This document shows positions 31,104 through 43,098 of a stretch of 64,000 nt of DNA, piece by piece (within the stretch, counting starts at the first letter, position 1; each line of letters begins with the position of its first letter). Source of the DNA: Semisulcospira habei. Lineage: Eukaryota; Mollusca; Gastropoda; Semisulcospiridae. The position numbers and the translations under genes are program-made. The notes below the pieces were generated by a model. The model saw nothing but the letters and a program-made list of their open reading frames with translations. It did no database searches and was not told the origin of the DNA. The stretch spans positions 15,751,872 to 15,815,871 of the forward strand of contig BTPG01000004.1 of NCBI GenBank assembly GCA_036245525.1, given 5' to 3'.

Positions 31104-33203
31104 TCGACATGTTATAGAAAAAGCCCGTCCTTTTTGCCTGGCCACATGATGTGAAGTGTATATTTCTAAGCCAGCATGCGAAGTCGGTGCTCGGACACCT
31201 GACGCGGTGAGATCTCTCAGTCTACAATATGCGGTATTAGAAAAAGATAGGCGACCTATCTCCCCGAAAGCTTTCAAGGGACGAAATCCAGACCAAGCGC
31301 GTAGAATGCAGAAAACAAACCAACGAGGAAGAAGGAGAAAAACAAACAAAACACGCTTAGAAGAGACAATTACAACATAGCTCATTAATATTTCGGATTA
31401 AAACCTCTTTTCAAACTAGACATACTAACACGTACACAATTCAGTTCAACTTATCTTTTATCGTGGGAAGATGCATCACAAGGGACGTACTCTCTATGTA
31501 TAGTTCTAGCGTCAGATGTCTGTGGATGGATGTCTGACACGGATACCGAAGTGGGATACTACTTTGAAGCGTTTGATGTCTGACGCTGAGACAGGTTACG
31601 ATACGTGGTGTTGACATACAGATAGCGTCTGGCCAGCGAGAAAGAGGTCTTCGGGCCGATATCGACCGCATGTGTCCCGTGCACCTCCGTGCGCGGGCCA
31701 CATTCGGCCGACATCGGCCCGAAGACCTTTAGCTCAGCGGGGTGTTCGTAAAGCACGACCATAACCAGTACTATGCTGACTTATTGATGCCTGTCAGGTG
31801 TTACACGGTGTTTGGTACTGAACGTGAACCGTCAGACGTGCGATGGTTACTATGCAGTATATAACTCAACGGACACAGAGATTACTCCGAACTGAGGTAG
31901 TCGCTACAGCTTCAAAAACACATGGCCCCAAGAGCTCCTTAGCATCCGCGTTATCGCGGAATTGTTTATATTACAGCGGACGGCAGGCGAAGCCGTCCCG
32001 TTTCTCACTTTCCTTTTTTGTCCCTCGTCTCCTTGACTGCGTGCGCAAAATAAGGTGAACTTGTGTGAAATCATTGAAAATTCACATCAACTTCATTTAA
32101 AAACAAATGAACTCTAGCATTTTTTAGTGCGTGTACGGGTTAGCGCATTTTTTGGGGAAACAATAGGCGCACAGGCCTCTTTTCGTGTTTGTCCTTGCAA
32201 AAACTACAACATTCTTAGAGAGAGAAAGAGAGATGAAATGAAACTTTATTAAGAGAGAAAAAACAAAACAAAACAACAACAGCCTAGTGATAATAAAGTG
32301 TAAAAAATGGTTATAACTAAATAGTGTATACACGGTATAAGTGAAGACACAGTCGTACTATCCGTGAACTGAAAAACTCGAAAAGCTTTTGGTCAGGCAT
32401 GGAGCCGCAGGAGCCAAAGGGAGGGGAGGAAATACGGTCTCAGCGGGTTTGATATGTGCCAGATATCTCTCACGACAGCTTGATGATAACTGACTCGCAC
32501 CCACACTTGCCGGAATTCAGGGACCTTTTTTTCTCTGTCCGTTGAGTTATAGACTGTATGGACGTCCATAGTAATTGGATGGCTGGATTACTATGTTTTG
32601 TTTGTGTTGTCCAGTGCTACCGAATGATTGAATTTGCAAGGCGCCTCAGGTGCGGTTATGAAAGGTAGTGGTTCAGTAAGGTCAATTTTAGCCTTTAGTC
32701 AGGCTAGTAAGATTCAAAGAAATTCCCAACAAAGGAAGAATTTCGCTTAGGAAGGAAAAGTATATTGTCCAGCAAACGAAAAGCGACATTTTTTGGAACA
32801 ATCGGAAATACGAAAGAGTTTCCGATTATTTGAATGGTGTCGCATTTCCTTTGCTTGTCAGCATACAACACAATAAGGTGAGTTTGACGTCGGTCTGAGG
32901 ACCTTTTGCTTATTTGGAGGGAGGATATTATTGTCTGCGACTCGCCACAAACACTCAACGGTCGAACAAGTACGTCTGAAAAGCCGCTAGATCCAGCTAA
33001 GTTTATGGACTTGTTACGAACACTCATTGATTTGCTAGCAATTCTTCGGGTACATTTACGTTTTGGTGTTATGAATGTTCTCATTCATGCTTGGGCGGGA
33101 TACCCGCAGCCACTCTTGCATTTCGCCTTGACATAAGGAATGTTTTTAACATTCCTTTGGTTTGGTTGTGTAGTAATAGATTTCCCTGTTCCCCATAACC
33201 CGC
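31104..33203. other. P8-like and P4 elements, no gene seen
   Basis: A P8-like stretch (ACACGCTTAGAAGAG) is at about 31340-31370. A strong P4 palindrome is at 31641-31732 (AAAGAGGTCTTCGGGCCGAT against ATCGGCCCGAAGACCTTT). ATGAAATGAAACTTTATT at 32233 resembles a LINE 3' tail seen at 53365. A P4 right end is at 32885-32915. Reading frames up to 126 codons (32704-33084, minus) have no recognisable domain. Confidence 0.55.
31641..31732. mobile_element. P4 fold-back palindrome
   Basis: The arms AGGTCTTCGGGCCGATATCG and CGACATCGGCCCGAAGACCT pair with one mismatch (TATCG against CGACA). The loop contains CCGTGCACCTCCGTGCGCGG. Confidence 0.85.
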
Positions 33204-33216
33204 CCGTCAGGGTCGT

Positions 33217-33607
33217 GCCCCACCCGGGTCTGCCCTGGGGGACTTGGGTGGGGTTAACTACTTTTTTGTTCCCAGGGTCACCCTGGTCAGCCCCACAGGG
33301 TGGGTTTTCCTCTCTATTCTGGGGCATGTGTTTCTGTCTACCCTTTGTCCTTTCACCTGTATTTTCCTTTTTAAAACTCTCCCTACTGTTCGCGCTGCCT
33401 GTAGCTCTTGATATTGGATGTTTGTTGCTAAATGGTCTTAGCTTTATTAAGGCCCCGTGTCTTAGGTTTATTTAACGTATTGGACCGGCTGGCGACATAC
33501 ATTCAATGTTCTGTTTAGTTTTTTTTTTTTTCACAAGCAGTGCAGGCACGTCCTGAGAAAGCCTTGTTGCTGTCGGGACGTTAAGCAATGTACAATCAAT
33601 CAATCAA
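33217..33607 (+). mobile_element. SINE-like retroelement, copy 2
   Basis: The copy is about 391 bp and starts CCCACCCGGGTCTGCCCTGG. A 13-bp perfect duplication, CCGTCAGGGTCGT, lies at 33204-33216 and 33608-33620. The 3' tail is ATCAATCAATCAA. It differs from copy 1 at scattered sites only. Confidence 0.87.
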
Positions 33608-33620
33608 CCGTCAGGGTCGT

Positions 33621-35110
33621 CCATTATCACTTCGGTATCACTCACGTGGACGTTAAAGTTATTTTCCCCAGGATCAAGCATCTCAACACAGTCAGAAAAC
33701 TGTCTGCAACAGATACTGCTGACAGTATTATGTATGGGTCCTTTGTGTACTAACTTAGAGCTTTATGATGTAAATACAATGCCAAATGTCGAAATTCATC
33801 GTTTGGTGGGTGTGGTTTTTGTACCCGAGAGCGCAGATTATCGTCTGCATCGGCCTCGTTTTGAATTTGTGCATATTTACTAGCCTACGTCACAAGGCAG
33901 AACCCGGTCAATACTGACTGCAGACGAGGTCACCATCGGTGTGGGTACACAAGTGTCAGTGTGCACATGTACTGATGTTCTCCTGCATCCCTTTGGCATA
34001 ATTTTCCACGATAATGTAAAATAAACCTTCCATACTCGCTATGCTGTCAAAATCAATGCGGGTTCTGCTTGACCTGCTACCCTGAGTAACGATCGTGCTG
34101 GGGGCGTGGCTTGTTTGACTCGGTCTCCGCGCCAAGCGACTGAGCCAGCGTCACCTAGTTTGACCTTTGATCTCACGTCTGTTATCCCTCGGAAACACGA
34201 AACAGAACAGTGGTATTTATACTCACTTTCTGCACTGCAATTTCACATCTCACACATCGAAGTCTACGTAACTGAAAGCATCTCTGGAAACGACAAATGC
34301 ACCATCGCAGCAGAAACACTACCTCTGTGAATCGAGTGAATGAGAGCCCGCACAGACAAAAACGTGTCACGACCAGCGATGTCAGTGCCGCAATTTTGAC
34401 ACACACCGTAGTTTTCAGATCTTTGCAGCATAAAATCTGATGAACTAGCTCGTAACATATGATAAAACAGGTTTAAAATCTTGCGAAATCAGTAGAGATA
34501 AATTCTACTGAAGATCATGAATTTTGAAAATTACTAGCGCTCGCGGAACTATAGGAAGATCGACAAAGACCGTAGCCGGATTACTTACTGATTCACATAG
34601 CAAGAAAGCGACAAATTCCGGATGGGCGGTCAAGCCAAGCTCTATATTCCCTTGTCCGATGTCAATTCTACATAGGGGTATCTTGTCTCTCTTTCTCTTT
34701 CTTCTCTTCAATTCTGAGTCTGTCATTGTCGGCCGGCGCGAGTCGACTGATACTTTCCTTTTTTCTTCGCTGGTTCATCCGCCGTATTGTCTCTGATTGG
34801 TTATAATTATGCAGATGACCTAAGATCGTATAGAATAGTTATGACGTCAGCTACCATCGCCTATCACAAGCAATCTTTTGATGGTGTCCAGTCACAAGAT
34901 TCCGGTGGCCTCTTTTCGCTTTGAACGGACGAAAGAAAGCATTTGGTGGGACAATAGGGTGGTCACTGTCTAAGTGGGTGTGTATACTGAATCCCAGTAA
35001 GCTTTTTGCGAACTGAAGCATTGAAAAAGGTCTGTCGTGCCCCTTTAAACCCGAACTAACCGTTGTGTGGTTACTCTGTCGAACAATCTTTATACGCATC
35101 CCAGAATTCG
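33621..35110. other. no gene seen
   Basis: About 1.5 kb without any repeat family I recognise and with only short frames on both strands (up to 90 codons). It is one of the longest stretches free of recognisable elements. Confidence 0.45.
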
Positions 35111-35493
35111 AAGTGAGTTTAAAGTACCATTACGCATAAATCTGAAGACACATTTCAGAACCAGTTGTGTTTGTTATGCCTTGTCGACACACCCATTGAA
35201 CTTCAACAGCAGTTCTGACACGCAGCAAAAGCACACGCGTAATCGCAGTTATTTATTCTGCGCTGCCGTTAGCGTGTTAGTCTATTTTAAGCTGTTTCTC
35301 GCACTGATAGCGTTGTATTTCTAGAACGGAGTAGAGTCATTGTCAGGTTACTTGATATGAAGACGACGTGTGTTGAACTGGATTGCCCTGTGTCTAAATG
35401 AACCACAGCTAGATGTGGGTGGTGGGTGTAGCGTTTCGTATTCATCTGTTACAGAAATGTATCTTTGAGCAGTTACGGCGGTAGTGGGCCTTC
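35111..35493 (+). repeat. ~380-bp dispersed repeat, copy 1
   Basis: Matches 59049-59432 along its whole length (for example AAAGTACCATTACGCATAAA, then TAGTCTATTTTAAGCTGTTT against a close variant, then AGTTACGGCGGTAGTGG). The two ends are loosely inverted (TTTAAAGTACCATTACGC against GGCGGTAGTGGACCTTTAAA), suggesting an old DNA element. Confidence 0.75.
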
Positions 35494-36652
35494 AACCCAT
35501 TCAGGAAGGAAAACTGAACACCACCCAACTGCAAGAGGTACAGATCCTCACGAGCCCCCGCAATTGCAGGGGCTCATGAGGATGTAGGGGAGGAGACCCA
35601 TGTATGAAACACTTAAGCAAAAACGTCTCGCGGGACCGTCCAAAGAAAGGTAGAATCAATCCGAAACCAGGGTTTGATAGAGATTATATTGATGCATCTT
35701 AGGACAAAGCCAAATTTCAAAACTCGAATCGATGCAGTCGCAGTTCCATTTTGAAAAAAGTGACACATTGTTTCATATTAGGCACCATTTGCCTAATATG
35801 AAACACTAGATCTTCTATATGAAACAGTGTGATTATGTCCTTTTCACAAGTTTCACTTACATTTTGTTGGAAACTTAAGGCATGAGAGATGGTTAGTATA
35901 CATTATAGGTTCATTTAATATTAACAGTGAGTTAAATATAATGAGTCATCCGCCACTGGTCCATTATTGGTCCGTCCATCATCCTGTGTATAACCAATTG
36001 TGACAGATGTTATCATTTTGAATTTTTGAGAGACCATCAGAGCCACAGACTTCTAAGTTGGCACAGTGATCATATTTGACAATAGCTTTGATTGTCACTT
36101 GCGCTGACCTCCATGAAAGGGCAAGTTTACAAAGGTCAATAAAAGGGCGCTTTTTAAAGAAAATAGTTATAATCTTATTTTAAAACTTGCTGAAGAGAAA
36201 ACTGATGATACAACGTTTGTTTGCAGCTCTACTAAGTTAACCTCTCGTTAAGGTCAAAGGTCACGAGAAGTAAGAAGGCTTTTAGTTTAGGTTGTTGTTA
36301 TTACAGGTAGTTCGTATATGACCTTTGCAATAAGATCCCAGTGGAAATGTTTTGCTAGGGGTTAAACTGTCTATGCATATTAATTTTATTGGCTCCTTCC
36401 AAAGGTCAAAGGGCAGGCATGTCAGCAAGTGTGTTGAAAATGTTCTATTTATGGGGCAATAAAAGCTACTATATTTAGTTTTTCCACCTCAGAAGTAAAA
36501 CTTGATACAACTGAGCTGGCATTATCGACACAGGTTTATGTACATATTCAGAAGCAAATTCAGGGGAGAGGGGTGTTCCAGGGTGCACGGCTCACAGGAT
36601 ATTTTTTAATGTGTAATTTTCCATTTGGGGGAGTTTGTACCCCCCCCCCCCC

Positions 36653-36778
<126 letters not shown>

Positions 36779-37668
36779 CCTGCGCCTCTTCTTAGAAATT
36801 GTAAACGGTCCGTCGTGTAATTTTTCGCCCATTGTCCAGACCTCTCTCCCCCTTCCCGCGACCTCCCACCCGCACTAACACCATCACCACCTGCCCCTCG
36901 TTTGATAGTCAACAAGTGGCGCAGTTGTAGGTCTTCACCCTCTTCGCATTCTCAGCAACTGTGACTCTGCCGACAGGAAGAGTTCCCATGAAAAGGTCTA
37001 CGAAATCTCCCGCACGTTCCTTTTTTTATTTTTTTTTATTTTTTTAACTGCCCTAAAGAGAGGTCATTCGCAGTAGCATTCGTGGTATAAAATGCATACT
37101 TACGTACTTTCAAACTTTTGCTCCCAAAGTTAACTTTAAAAAAAAATGTGTGCAAAAAACGATTAATCTGTACAAACACATCGACCTGGGATGACCTTGA
37201 CTTTTTCTACAGGTGAAATATGTAGGTAAAGTTGTTCTTGTAAACTACAATTGTGTCGAGTTTAAAGTCTGTGAATGTTACAGCCCCTAAGAAATTGCCT
37301 TATACAAACCGCACGCATACACACACGACGGCTGAAGAGCGGCTACATGGACGATTGGTGACTACATTTATAATGTTTCACATTTGCTGTCACACCTAAG
37401 CCAACAAGGTTGCTCTTGGAACAACTATTTAGCCCCACCCCCTCCTCGCAGACAGTAATGCGCCATTTTGTCTAGTGTCTGAAAGCATTCCTGACAACTG
37501 TGCGCGTCATCTTGAAGTGATGTAGCGACATAAACCTGGTTTTGAAATATCTGTTTTATTCTCTTTGCTACCACTAGACACAAATATTGCTCTGAAATCT
37601 TTCCTAATTCAGTTCCAAGGAACCCCAAACGTCAAATAAATATAATGTCTGTTGTGTCAGAAAGAGCC

Positions 37669-37763
37669 AAAATCGCCATGAGCCCCCGCGATCACGTGAG
37701 ACTCATGAGGATCTATGTGTCTTGCAGATGAATCCTATTGAGAGTTTCTCGGCTGTGAAGGGG
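37669..37763. mobile_element. P1 remnant inside the 3.2-kb element
   Basis: CATGAGCCCCCGCGATCACG lies opposite GACTCATGAGGATCTATGTG. The right end CTCGGCTGTGAAGGGG plus TTAC is present. It was carried or acquired by the larger element. Confidence 0.65.
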
Positions 37764-37779
37764 TTACGTGCAAATATCA

Positions 37780-38395
37780 TCAAACAAAAGTTGAAAAAAA
37801 ATCGGGCCTGTGGTTTCAGAGATATTGCCTGCACGAAGGCTCACACAAATATAACCTCTGCGACCTTCACCTTACAGATCGTAAATTCATTCTGTTAAAA
37901 ACGATCTTTTCTTAAAAATTCAGAGCAAATCAGTACAGCGGTTTCAGAGGTATTATTTACTCAATTATCTGCAAGAAAAATATGACAACTATGACCTTGA
38001 CCTTGAGGTAGAGGCACAGTTAAGATTGATGGCAATGTGGGATATGGTAAAATACTATAATCTAAAATTTGTATTGAATAGGCCCAATGGTTATTGAGAT
38101 ATTGCTTAGCACACAATTCTGCACAAAACAAATATGGCCGTTGTGACCTTGGCCTTTACGACAGGAATAGATTCTGGTATGCAACACTCTGTGTCACAAT
38201 TTGTCATTCGGATCACATCGTTTCGGTGTTTATTGCAACATTGCCTGGATAATGGCATACATAATAAATATAGCCGTTGTGACCTTGACCTTGACCAACG
38301 TGACATGATCTGGTGTGGGATACTCTGTATTGAGAAAAAGTATCAACATCTGAAATTTGGAACAAACTGGCTGGATGGTTTCCGATATATACGCT
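37780..38395 (+). repeat. tandem ~140-bp units with GACCTTGACCTT
   Basis: TGCGACCTTCACCTT, TATGACCTTGACCTTGAG, TGTGACCTTGGCCTT and TGTGACCTTGACCTTGACC recur at about 37857, 37988, 38138 and 38277 (131-150 bp apart). Each is preceded by a TTTCAGAGATATTGC- or TTGAGATATTGC-like block. Confidence 0.65.
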
Positions 38396-39045
38396 AGACA
38401 AACACTGCTCCTTATATGAAACATGTTCTATATTATAGGTGCTCCTTGTGTTTCATAATAGGAATAAGATACCTCTCCAGGAAATTGCGTGCCTCCAAAA
38501 CAACAAAAAGAGAACCAAAACGATTGCCGCTGGTTATCTGATGTCCGAAGATTGCTCTTCGGGATAAGAGTGGCTATTTTTTTAAAAATCACAAAACTGA
38601 ATGCTGATGTAGGTGTTTCAAAATGGCGAAAAATTGGATGCAGAAGGGTCAAAAATCACATTTTCTCGGCGTGTTTTCGTTTTCATCACGCCTGACATTT
38701 TTGTACCGGAAATAAGGCTCACTGAAGTAGCTCTATATTACTGCACAGGCGGAATTTCGAAAAGTTATTCCGTTTCGCCGGGAGCAAGGTGTTTCATAAT
38801 AGGCACTGTTTCATAATAGGGGCTCCTCCCCTATGCCTCTTGCCACTAATTTGTATCCACATTCTTAGGACGGTTGTGGCTTTTGATCGTCGAATGAAGA
38901 GAGATTTCAGAAACGGGATATAATAATAATAATAATGGCTACTTATATAGCGCTTATCCTTAAATAAGCTCTAAGCACTTTACAAATAAAGAGTGAGAGT
39001 GGTGGGGGTCATAAAACCAGAGAAACAACGGATTCTGCAATACCC

Positions 39046-39055
39046 ACGCACACAC

Positions 39056-39126
<71 letters not shown>
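39046..39126 (+). repeat. (CA)n microsatellite
   Basis: About 75 bases of CA repeats in the 3' region of the L2 LINE. Confidence 0.97.
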
Positions 39127-39129
<3 letters not shown>

Positions 39130-39179
39130 ACATAATAACAAAGAACTGAGCTACATTGGGGTATCGAACAGGTGGGTCT

Positions 39180-40438
39180 TTAGGGCAGATTTAAAGGCAG
39201 TGAATGAGGAAGATCATTAAGAATGTCTAATGTCTTTAGGTAGGGAGTTCCAGACAACATGTCCAACGTGCGCAAAACAACGGTCACCTCTGGTTTATAT
39301 TTGAAGAGCGGGACTCTGAGAAGGCGCGTGTCACTACTTGAACGGAGGCAGCGGGAGGGAGTGTATAGTTGAAGAAGATCAGCGAGATAGGTAGGGGTAG
39401 AATAGTTAATGGCTTTGTAGCACAGACAGGCGATTTTGTACGAGACTCGCTGTTTGACTGGCAGCCAATGAAGTTGTCTCAGAATAGGAGTGATGGGCTG
39501 ATGCTGTGAGGCGCGGACGATGAGACATGCAGCACAATTCTGAACTCGCTGCAATTTCTGAATGAGAAACTGAGGGAGGCTAGCTAAGAGGGCATTGCAG
39601 TAATCAATTCGAGACAATACTAAAGAGACGACCAGTTTGGTGGTAGCTTCAGTAGTGAGGTAATGACGGATAGAACTGATGCGTCTTTATTCCAGAAAAG
39701 CAAGTTTGCAGACATGATTTACATGCTCCTTCATTTGAAGATCTTTATCAAGAAAAACGCCAAGATTGCGAACTGAATCAGAAAATGAAATAGGTGCGTC
39801 ACAAATGCACATAGAGTCCGGAGAATTGGGTAGCAGTCGACAGGCACCGACAAGAAGAGCTTCTGTCTTGCCCTCGTTTAACTGAAGTTTATTTTCACAC
39901 ATCCAGGACTTAACATCTGAGATACAGTTCTGAACATCTGAAATAACCTGTTTGGAGGTGCAGATTTCCGACGTTGTGTATCGTCCGCATACATGTGATG
40001 ATCGGTTGAATGCGATGCGATAACCTAAGACAGAGGCTGAGTGTACAGCGTAAATAGAATAGGGCCCAAGCAAGAGCCCTGGGGGACCCCAAACTCTAGC
40101 GCAGCAGCTTCAGAAATAACGTTCTTGACAGAGACGATGATCTGACGGGAAGACAGGTAAGAGTGAAACCAGGTGAGAGCTTTACCAGAAATACCAAAGT
40201 AGTTTTCTAGACGTTGGAGCAAGATGGAGTGGTCAATAGTGTCAAACGCAGCTGATAGGTCTAACAGGGCAAGAACAGAGATCTGGTTTTCATCATAGGC
40301 ACTCAGGAGGCAATTAACGACACAGAGGAGAGCAGTTTCAATACTGTGCCCGGCACGGTAAGCAGACTGAAGCGGATGGACGAGATTGTTTGAATGTAGG
40401 TATTTAGTGAGCTGTGTCAGAACGACTCGCTCAAGAAC
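39180..40438 (-). pseudogene. L2-like reverse transcriptase, frameshifted
   Basis: Fragments in different minus frames follow the order of one domain: LENYFGISGKALTWFHSYLS and FGVPQGSCLGPILF (about 40025-40222), the catalytic YADD (plus-strand 39980-39991), NKLQLNEGKTEALLVG and VRNLGVFLDKDLQMKEHV (39687-39930), then SRIDYCNALLASLP and LHWLPVKQRVSYKI (39180-39617). At least two frameshifts and the stop at 40439 make it inactive. Confidence 0.85.
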
Positions 40439-41848
40439 TTAGGACAGAAAGGGTAGGTTTGAAACGGGGCGATAGTTCTTTAGCTGGTTGCGGTCAAGAT
40501 TCGACTTTTTCAGGAGAGGTTTGACAACGGCTGATTTGAATTCTGACGGAAAGACGCCCGACTCAAGGGACTGATTTGTGGTTTTGGTGATGGTGGGCAG
40601 AAGAATTCCAATGTTTTCAAAAACCAGTGAAGTTGGCATGGGGTCAAGCTCACACGTTTTAGGCGGGCATTTCTTAAGAATGTCAAAAACAGCCTTTTCA
40701 GAGACGGGAGTGAACTCGACAAAGGGGTGATCAATATGGGAAGGGTGGGTGTCAATATGGGTGCTCCGCATAGCATCAAGGCTGTCTCGAATGGACGTCA
40801 CTCCGTCAGTAAAAAAGCTACAAAAGGCGTTGGCTAAGTGAGCAGCTGGGATGTTGGTGGGAAGGGGAGAGTCGCGAGATCTACCAAGCAAGCTATCAGC
40901 AAGGGCAAACAGTTCTTTACAAGTGTCACTTTCAAGCATCTTGGAGCAGTAAAAATCAGTTTTCACTTTCAACACAGTCTGATTGACAACAAGTTTCTTC
41001 ATGTCATAAATTTGTTTATGCACAGTGAGTCCGGATTTACGCCAGGTACGCTCAGCACGCCGATGTTCTTGCTTGACTATAGTCACTTCCAGAGTAAACC
41101 ACGGGTCGGACTTATCGGTGCGGATTTGTCGCATGGTGGCAGGGGCATATTTGTCTACGAGGCGGCGAAGTTCACTGTTGTAGGTGATGGCGTCAATGTC
41201 TGGATGGTCGGTCAGCATCTGTGTAATGTCAGTCTGTAATGCATTACGATCAATGCCGCGAATATTGCGGCGGACAATCGTGGCTGGCGGACACACAAGC
41301 TTTGCAACGTTCAGCTCACACACAACCGTGAAATGATCAGATGTGAGGTCCAAAGACACAGACGTGGAGTGTAGTAGTCCGTCAGTCTCACGGTGGAGGA
41401 ACCAGTCCAAGATGTGGCCAGATTTATGAGTAGGAACTGTGACACACTGATGGAAATCATACTGGTCGATCAAGTCCTTGACTCTGTTAGCACTGTGAGG
41501 AGAATCAAAATGGAAATTGAAATTTCCCAAGGTGATATGTTTTCCTCTCTGACAGTTGCAAATTTCAAACAGGTCTTGGATTTCTTCCAGGAACAGAGAA
41601 TCGGAGATATGGTTCCTTTTGTTGGGGGGTGGCCTGTAGAGGAGGTAAAAATGAATGTCCATGTGATGAAGAGACAGTGTTAGTTCTGATAGTTCAAAAG
41701 ACCTGTGCTGGAATGGAAACGTATCACTTGTAGTGACAACAGGCTGCAGGCATGAGCGGTATACAAAAGCAAGTCCACCACCACGAGAGGCACACGGTAA
41801 CGACTTCACTGCATAGCCAGAGGGTGTCATGTCGGCTAAGGATATAAT
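40439..41848 (-). pseudogene. L2-like endonuclease remnant and RT N-part
   Basis: One minus-strand frame of about 470 codons. It starts within the endonuclease (SLADMTPSGYAV), keeps LLYRPPPNKRN and LTSDHFTVVCEL (the SDH motif), and runs into the reverse transcriptase start (LDPMPTSLVFENIG, VKPLLKKSNLD, NYRPVSNLPFLS). The usual GDFN motif reads GNFN, so a catalytic aspartate is lost. An in-frame stop at 40439 ends it just after motif 0/1. Confidence 0.85.
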
Positions 41849-42063
41849 AATAATAATAATAAGCGCATTAAATAGGCGCTTTATCCCAATTGAAAATCGG
41901 CTCAAAGCGCCGCCGCGAACTGAACCCAACAAGCACGCTCACGTGAATCACGCGCATTCACTCACACACTGTACATAAACACAGAACATTCACGTGGTGC
42001 TAAGGGCAAGCTCAAGCGAGCTACTGTAGTTTTTGGAAATTCAAAATAATTTGTATTTGAAAT
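41849..42063 (-). mobile_element. L2-related short element
   Basis: (AAT)n AAGCGCATTAAATAGGCGCT then AATCGGCTCAAAGCGCC, read on plus, is the complement of the tail at 6240-6290. It is joined directly to the 5' end of the L2 LINE. Confidence 0.7.
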
Positions 42064-42093
42064 TTGATGCGTCATGCGGCAGGGAAAGGTTAA

Positions 42094-42760
42094 CTCATTC
42101 AAGACGTGCCGCACTTCTCGAATGTTGTGTGCATCGGTCTATAAGTTTGGTTCTTACCCCCCAGAGTCGTAACGTTCAACTTTAAAAAAGAAAAATACCC
42201 CAACAAAACAAACAACAAAACCAAAAAACAAAACAAAAAACAAACAAAAAACATAACCCCAAAAAATCCAACCAACTGCATACCTATTTCTTTTTTTTTT
42301 TTTTTTTCTTCACGTTTTACTTTGTTTCGTGTTACTGGACTAGAGACACTGGCTATCAATAGCATCTTGTTTAGAACACGGTGCCTGTAGCTGCCTGGCC
42401 CGGCGTTGGCTTTGAGCAACTGTACGTATTTCACACGTTTCTCGGTCAATCCATTCTGTTTTTCAAACGACTTTGTTAATTACCACCTCCTGGTGTTGGA
42501 GCAAGGTCGCCTGCAGACGATTATCTGAGCGTATCAAATCAGAACTGTCGCATTTTTGTTTCTTGAGCAAACACCCAGAGAGCAAGAGACCATCGGGCCG
42601 ACGTGGGCCCAAATACCTTTTGCTTATCGGGGTAATAGCTTTGCCTCCGGGATGCGTCTCTAATTGCGTGCCTTCACAGTTGGCTTCACGGGGAATGCAT
42701 AATATACATAAATAAATGTAATTGTACTATGTATATTTCCAGAACACAAGTTCGTACCAT
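42094..42760. other. P6 half, P4 fragment, otherwise nothing
   Basis: CTCATTCAAGACGTGCCGCA follows TTAA at 42090-42093 and is a P6 left half. AAC/AAA-rich sequence lies at 42180-42310. A P4 fragment (CCATCGGGCCGACGTGGGCC then ACCTTTTGCTTATCGG) is at 42582-42626. Confidence 0.55.
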
Positions 42761-42830
42761 TCTGTCTTTCTGTGATTTTTGGACCATACGGCCTAGAACC
42801 AACAGGTCCAAAGCCACAGACCAGCGTGCA
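42761..42830. mobile_element. P3 fold-back palindrome
   Basis: TTCTGTGATTTTTGGACC lies opposite GGTCCAAAGCCACAGACCAG around GGCCTAGAACC. Confidence 0.7.
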
Positions 42831-42866
42831 GATAAACAGTTGTCTTCTGAGTATGTCTGTCTCTAA

Positions 42867-43098
42867 GCCCATTTAGCCCCGGGGCCCTGCAGCAGGAGAT
42901 AGATTGATCAGGATAATTCATGGGTAGTGCTAGATGAGCTTGGCTCCTTCAGGCGCCAAGCTCATCTGGCACTACCCTTGAATTATCATGTTCACTTCAT
43001 CTCTTGCAACCGGTACGGAGTTTCCAGGCGCCAGGCTAATCTGCCAGTACCCTCGAACTATCATGGCCAATCCATCTCCCGCTGTGAACGTGTTCATT
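42867..43098. mobile_element. P2 element with second partial arm
   Basis: CTAA is followed by CCCATTTAGCCCCGGGGCCC and GCAGGAGATAGATTGATCAG. The stem pairs AGATGAGCTTGGC with GCCAAGCTCATCT, a matched change from AGATTAGCTTGGC. An extra P2 right arm (GCGCCAGGCTAATCTGCC and TATCATGGCCAATCCATCTC) follows. The right terminus is diverged. Confidence 0.75.

Larger units (their letters stand above)
38921..41848 (-). mobile_element. L2/CR1-like LINE, 5'-truncated
   Basis: The minus-strand element runs from inside the endonuclease to an L2-type 3' tail (plus-strand (AAT)n GGCTACTTATATAGCGC at 38927-38955). Order: endonuclease remnant, reverse transcriptase N-part, palm with YADD, C-terminal region. 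A (CA)n run at 39046-39126 sits in the 3' UTR. It is flanked by GGATATAATAATAAT-type sequence on both sides, so the exact duplication is hard to define. Confidence 0.85.
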